Assembly: GCA_017354575.1 (NCBI GenBank)
Contig: JAFMQP010000221.1
Location: 1-6,702, forward strand
Length of the DNA stretch: 6,702 bases
DNA from: Acidothermales bacterium
GTDB taxonomy: Bacteria > Actinomycetota > Actinomycetes > Streptosporangiales > WHST01
Direction of reading: 5' to 3'
In this document: one piece after another, positions 6,152 through 6,702 of the stretch
Numbering within the stretch: the first letter of the stretch is position 1
How the letters are laid out: the number at the start of each line of letters is the position of its first letter
Notes under the pieces: model-generated
Databases searched by the model: none
What the model was told of the DNA's origin: nothing
Seen by the model: the letters and a program-made list of their open reading frames with translations, nothing else
Position numbers and translations under genes: made by a program

Positions 6152-6157
6152 GCGCCG

Positions 6158-6702
6158 ATGCACGCGCTCACCACCGTCGTCTCCACGCGTCACGTCCCGC
6201 GGCTGCTCGGCTCGATGCTGCTCGGCCGGCTGCCCACGGGGATGGCCGCGCTCGCCGTGGTGCTCGTCGTCCGCGGGCAGGGCGCCGACTACGCGGTCGC
6301 CGGTGTGCTTGCCGGTGTGTACGCGGCCGGCCAGGCGGTCGGTGCGCCGGTGCTGGCGCGGGCCGTCGACCGGTGGCGGCAGACGCCGCCGCTGCTCGTC
6401 GGCGCGCTGGCGTCCGCCGCCGGGTTCTTGGTGTTCGGGCTCGTGGCCGTCACCGCGCATCCGCTGGCCTCCGGGCTCGCGGTGCTCGTGGCCGGTGCCG
6501 CGACACCGCCGATCGAGCCGTGCCTGCGGGTGCTCTGGTCGGACCTGCTGCCCGACGGCGTCGTGCATGCGGCCTACTCGCTCGACACGGCCTCGCAGGA
6601 GCTCATCTTCACGTTCGGGCCGTTGCTGGTGCTCGGCGCGGTGGCGGTGGGCGGCCCGACGGCGGGCGCCGGGTCGGCGGGCGTCGTCGGCCTGGTCGGC
6701 AC
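6158..6702 (+). CDS. MFS transporter, N-terminal part (3' end outside window)
   Basis: The frame from the ATG at 6158 stays open to the right edge and gives 181 residues with no stop. It has about five hydrophobic segments in the visible part (about 15-40, 45-68, 79-99, 103-121 and 150-170). GAPVLARAVDRWRQTPPLL (62-80) lies between the second and third segments and corresponds to the MFS loop 2-3 motif A (G-x-x-x-D-R-x-x-R type), in degenerate form. SLDTASQELIFTFGPLLV (141-158) resembles the fifth helix region of actinobacterial efflux-type MFS proteins. The gene begins 6 bases after the Usp stop and lacks a visible Shine-Dalgarno, so it is probably in the same operon. Substrate and direction of transport cannot be told. 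Confidence 0.85.
   Translation, partial: MHALTTVVSTRHVPRLLGSMLLGRLPTGMAALAVVLVVRGQGADYAVAGVLAGVYAAGQAVGAPVLARAVDRWRQTPPLLVGALASAAGFLVFGLVAVTAHPLASGLAVLVAGAATPPIEPCLRVLWSDLLPDGVVHAAYSLDTASQELIFTFGPLLVLGAVAVGGPTAGAGSAGVVGLVG

Noticed and set aside
3894..6568. Long minus-strand frames (499 and 521 codons) opposite the phosphatase, permease, Usp and MFS genes.
   Set aside because: They are Arg/His/Gln-rich shadow translations opposite genes with clear family motifs, with no start signals or domains of their own.

Overview
The window is dense, very GC-rich DNA with short gaps, 4- and 8-base start/stop overlaps, a GTG start and strong third-position G/C bias. This points to a high-GC actinobacterium. 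The order zinc-ribbon protein followed by a bifunctional RNase H/acid phosphatase supports this, because the same pair occurs in mycobacteria (Rv2229c-Rv2228c) and streptomycetes. The genus cannot be told from the sequence. I see no rRNA, tRNA, CRISPR array, insertion sequence or phage gene.

Layout. Bases 2-112 are the 3' end of an unrecognised membrane-protein gene. Bases 113-264 are a convergent intergenic gap holding one GC-rich hairpin. A MarR-family regulator lies on the minus strand (726-265). It faces a plus-strand pair across a 94-base divergent promoter region: a two-domain VOC ring-cleaving dioxygenase of the MhqE/MhqO/PcpA type (821-1807) and an MhqD-like alpha/beta-hydrolase (1800-2438) that overlaps it by 8 bases. 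The promoter region contains an 18-base inverted repeat, TATCTTGCGCGGAAGATA, with the same arms and spacing I recall for the MhqR operator of Bacillus subtilis. This first block therefore reads as a quinone/hydroquinone detoxification module with its own repressor.

The second block starts at 2486 and runs unbroken to the right edge: coiled-coil zinc-ribbon protein (2486-3211), RNase H/histidine phosphatase fusion (3222-4346), ArsB/SLC13-like permease (4347-5621), universal stress protein with a Pro/His-rich tail (5618-6151) and the 5' part of an MFS transporter (6158 onward). Gaps are 10 bases or less, or overlaps, so one transcript is likely. The first two genes form a conserved housekeeping pair (RNA-DNA hybrid removal and probable alpha-ribazole-phosphate dephosphorylation). 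The last three look like a transport/stress extension.

The best leads are the MhqR-type operator with its adjacent quinone-detoxification pair in an actinobacterium, the placement of that module where a NIF3-family gene is often found, and the permease-Usp coupling. All families are known. I do not see a clearly new type of system, and the novelty is in the arrangement.
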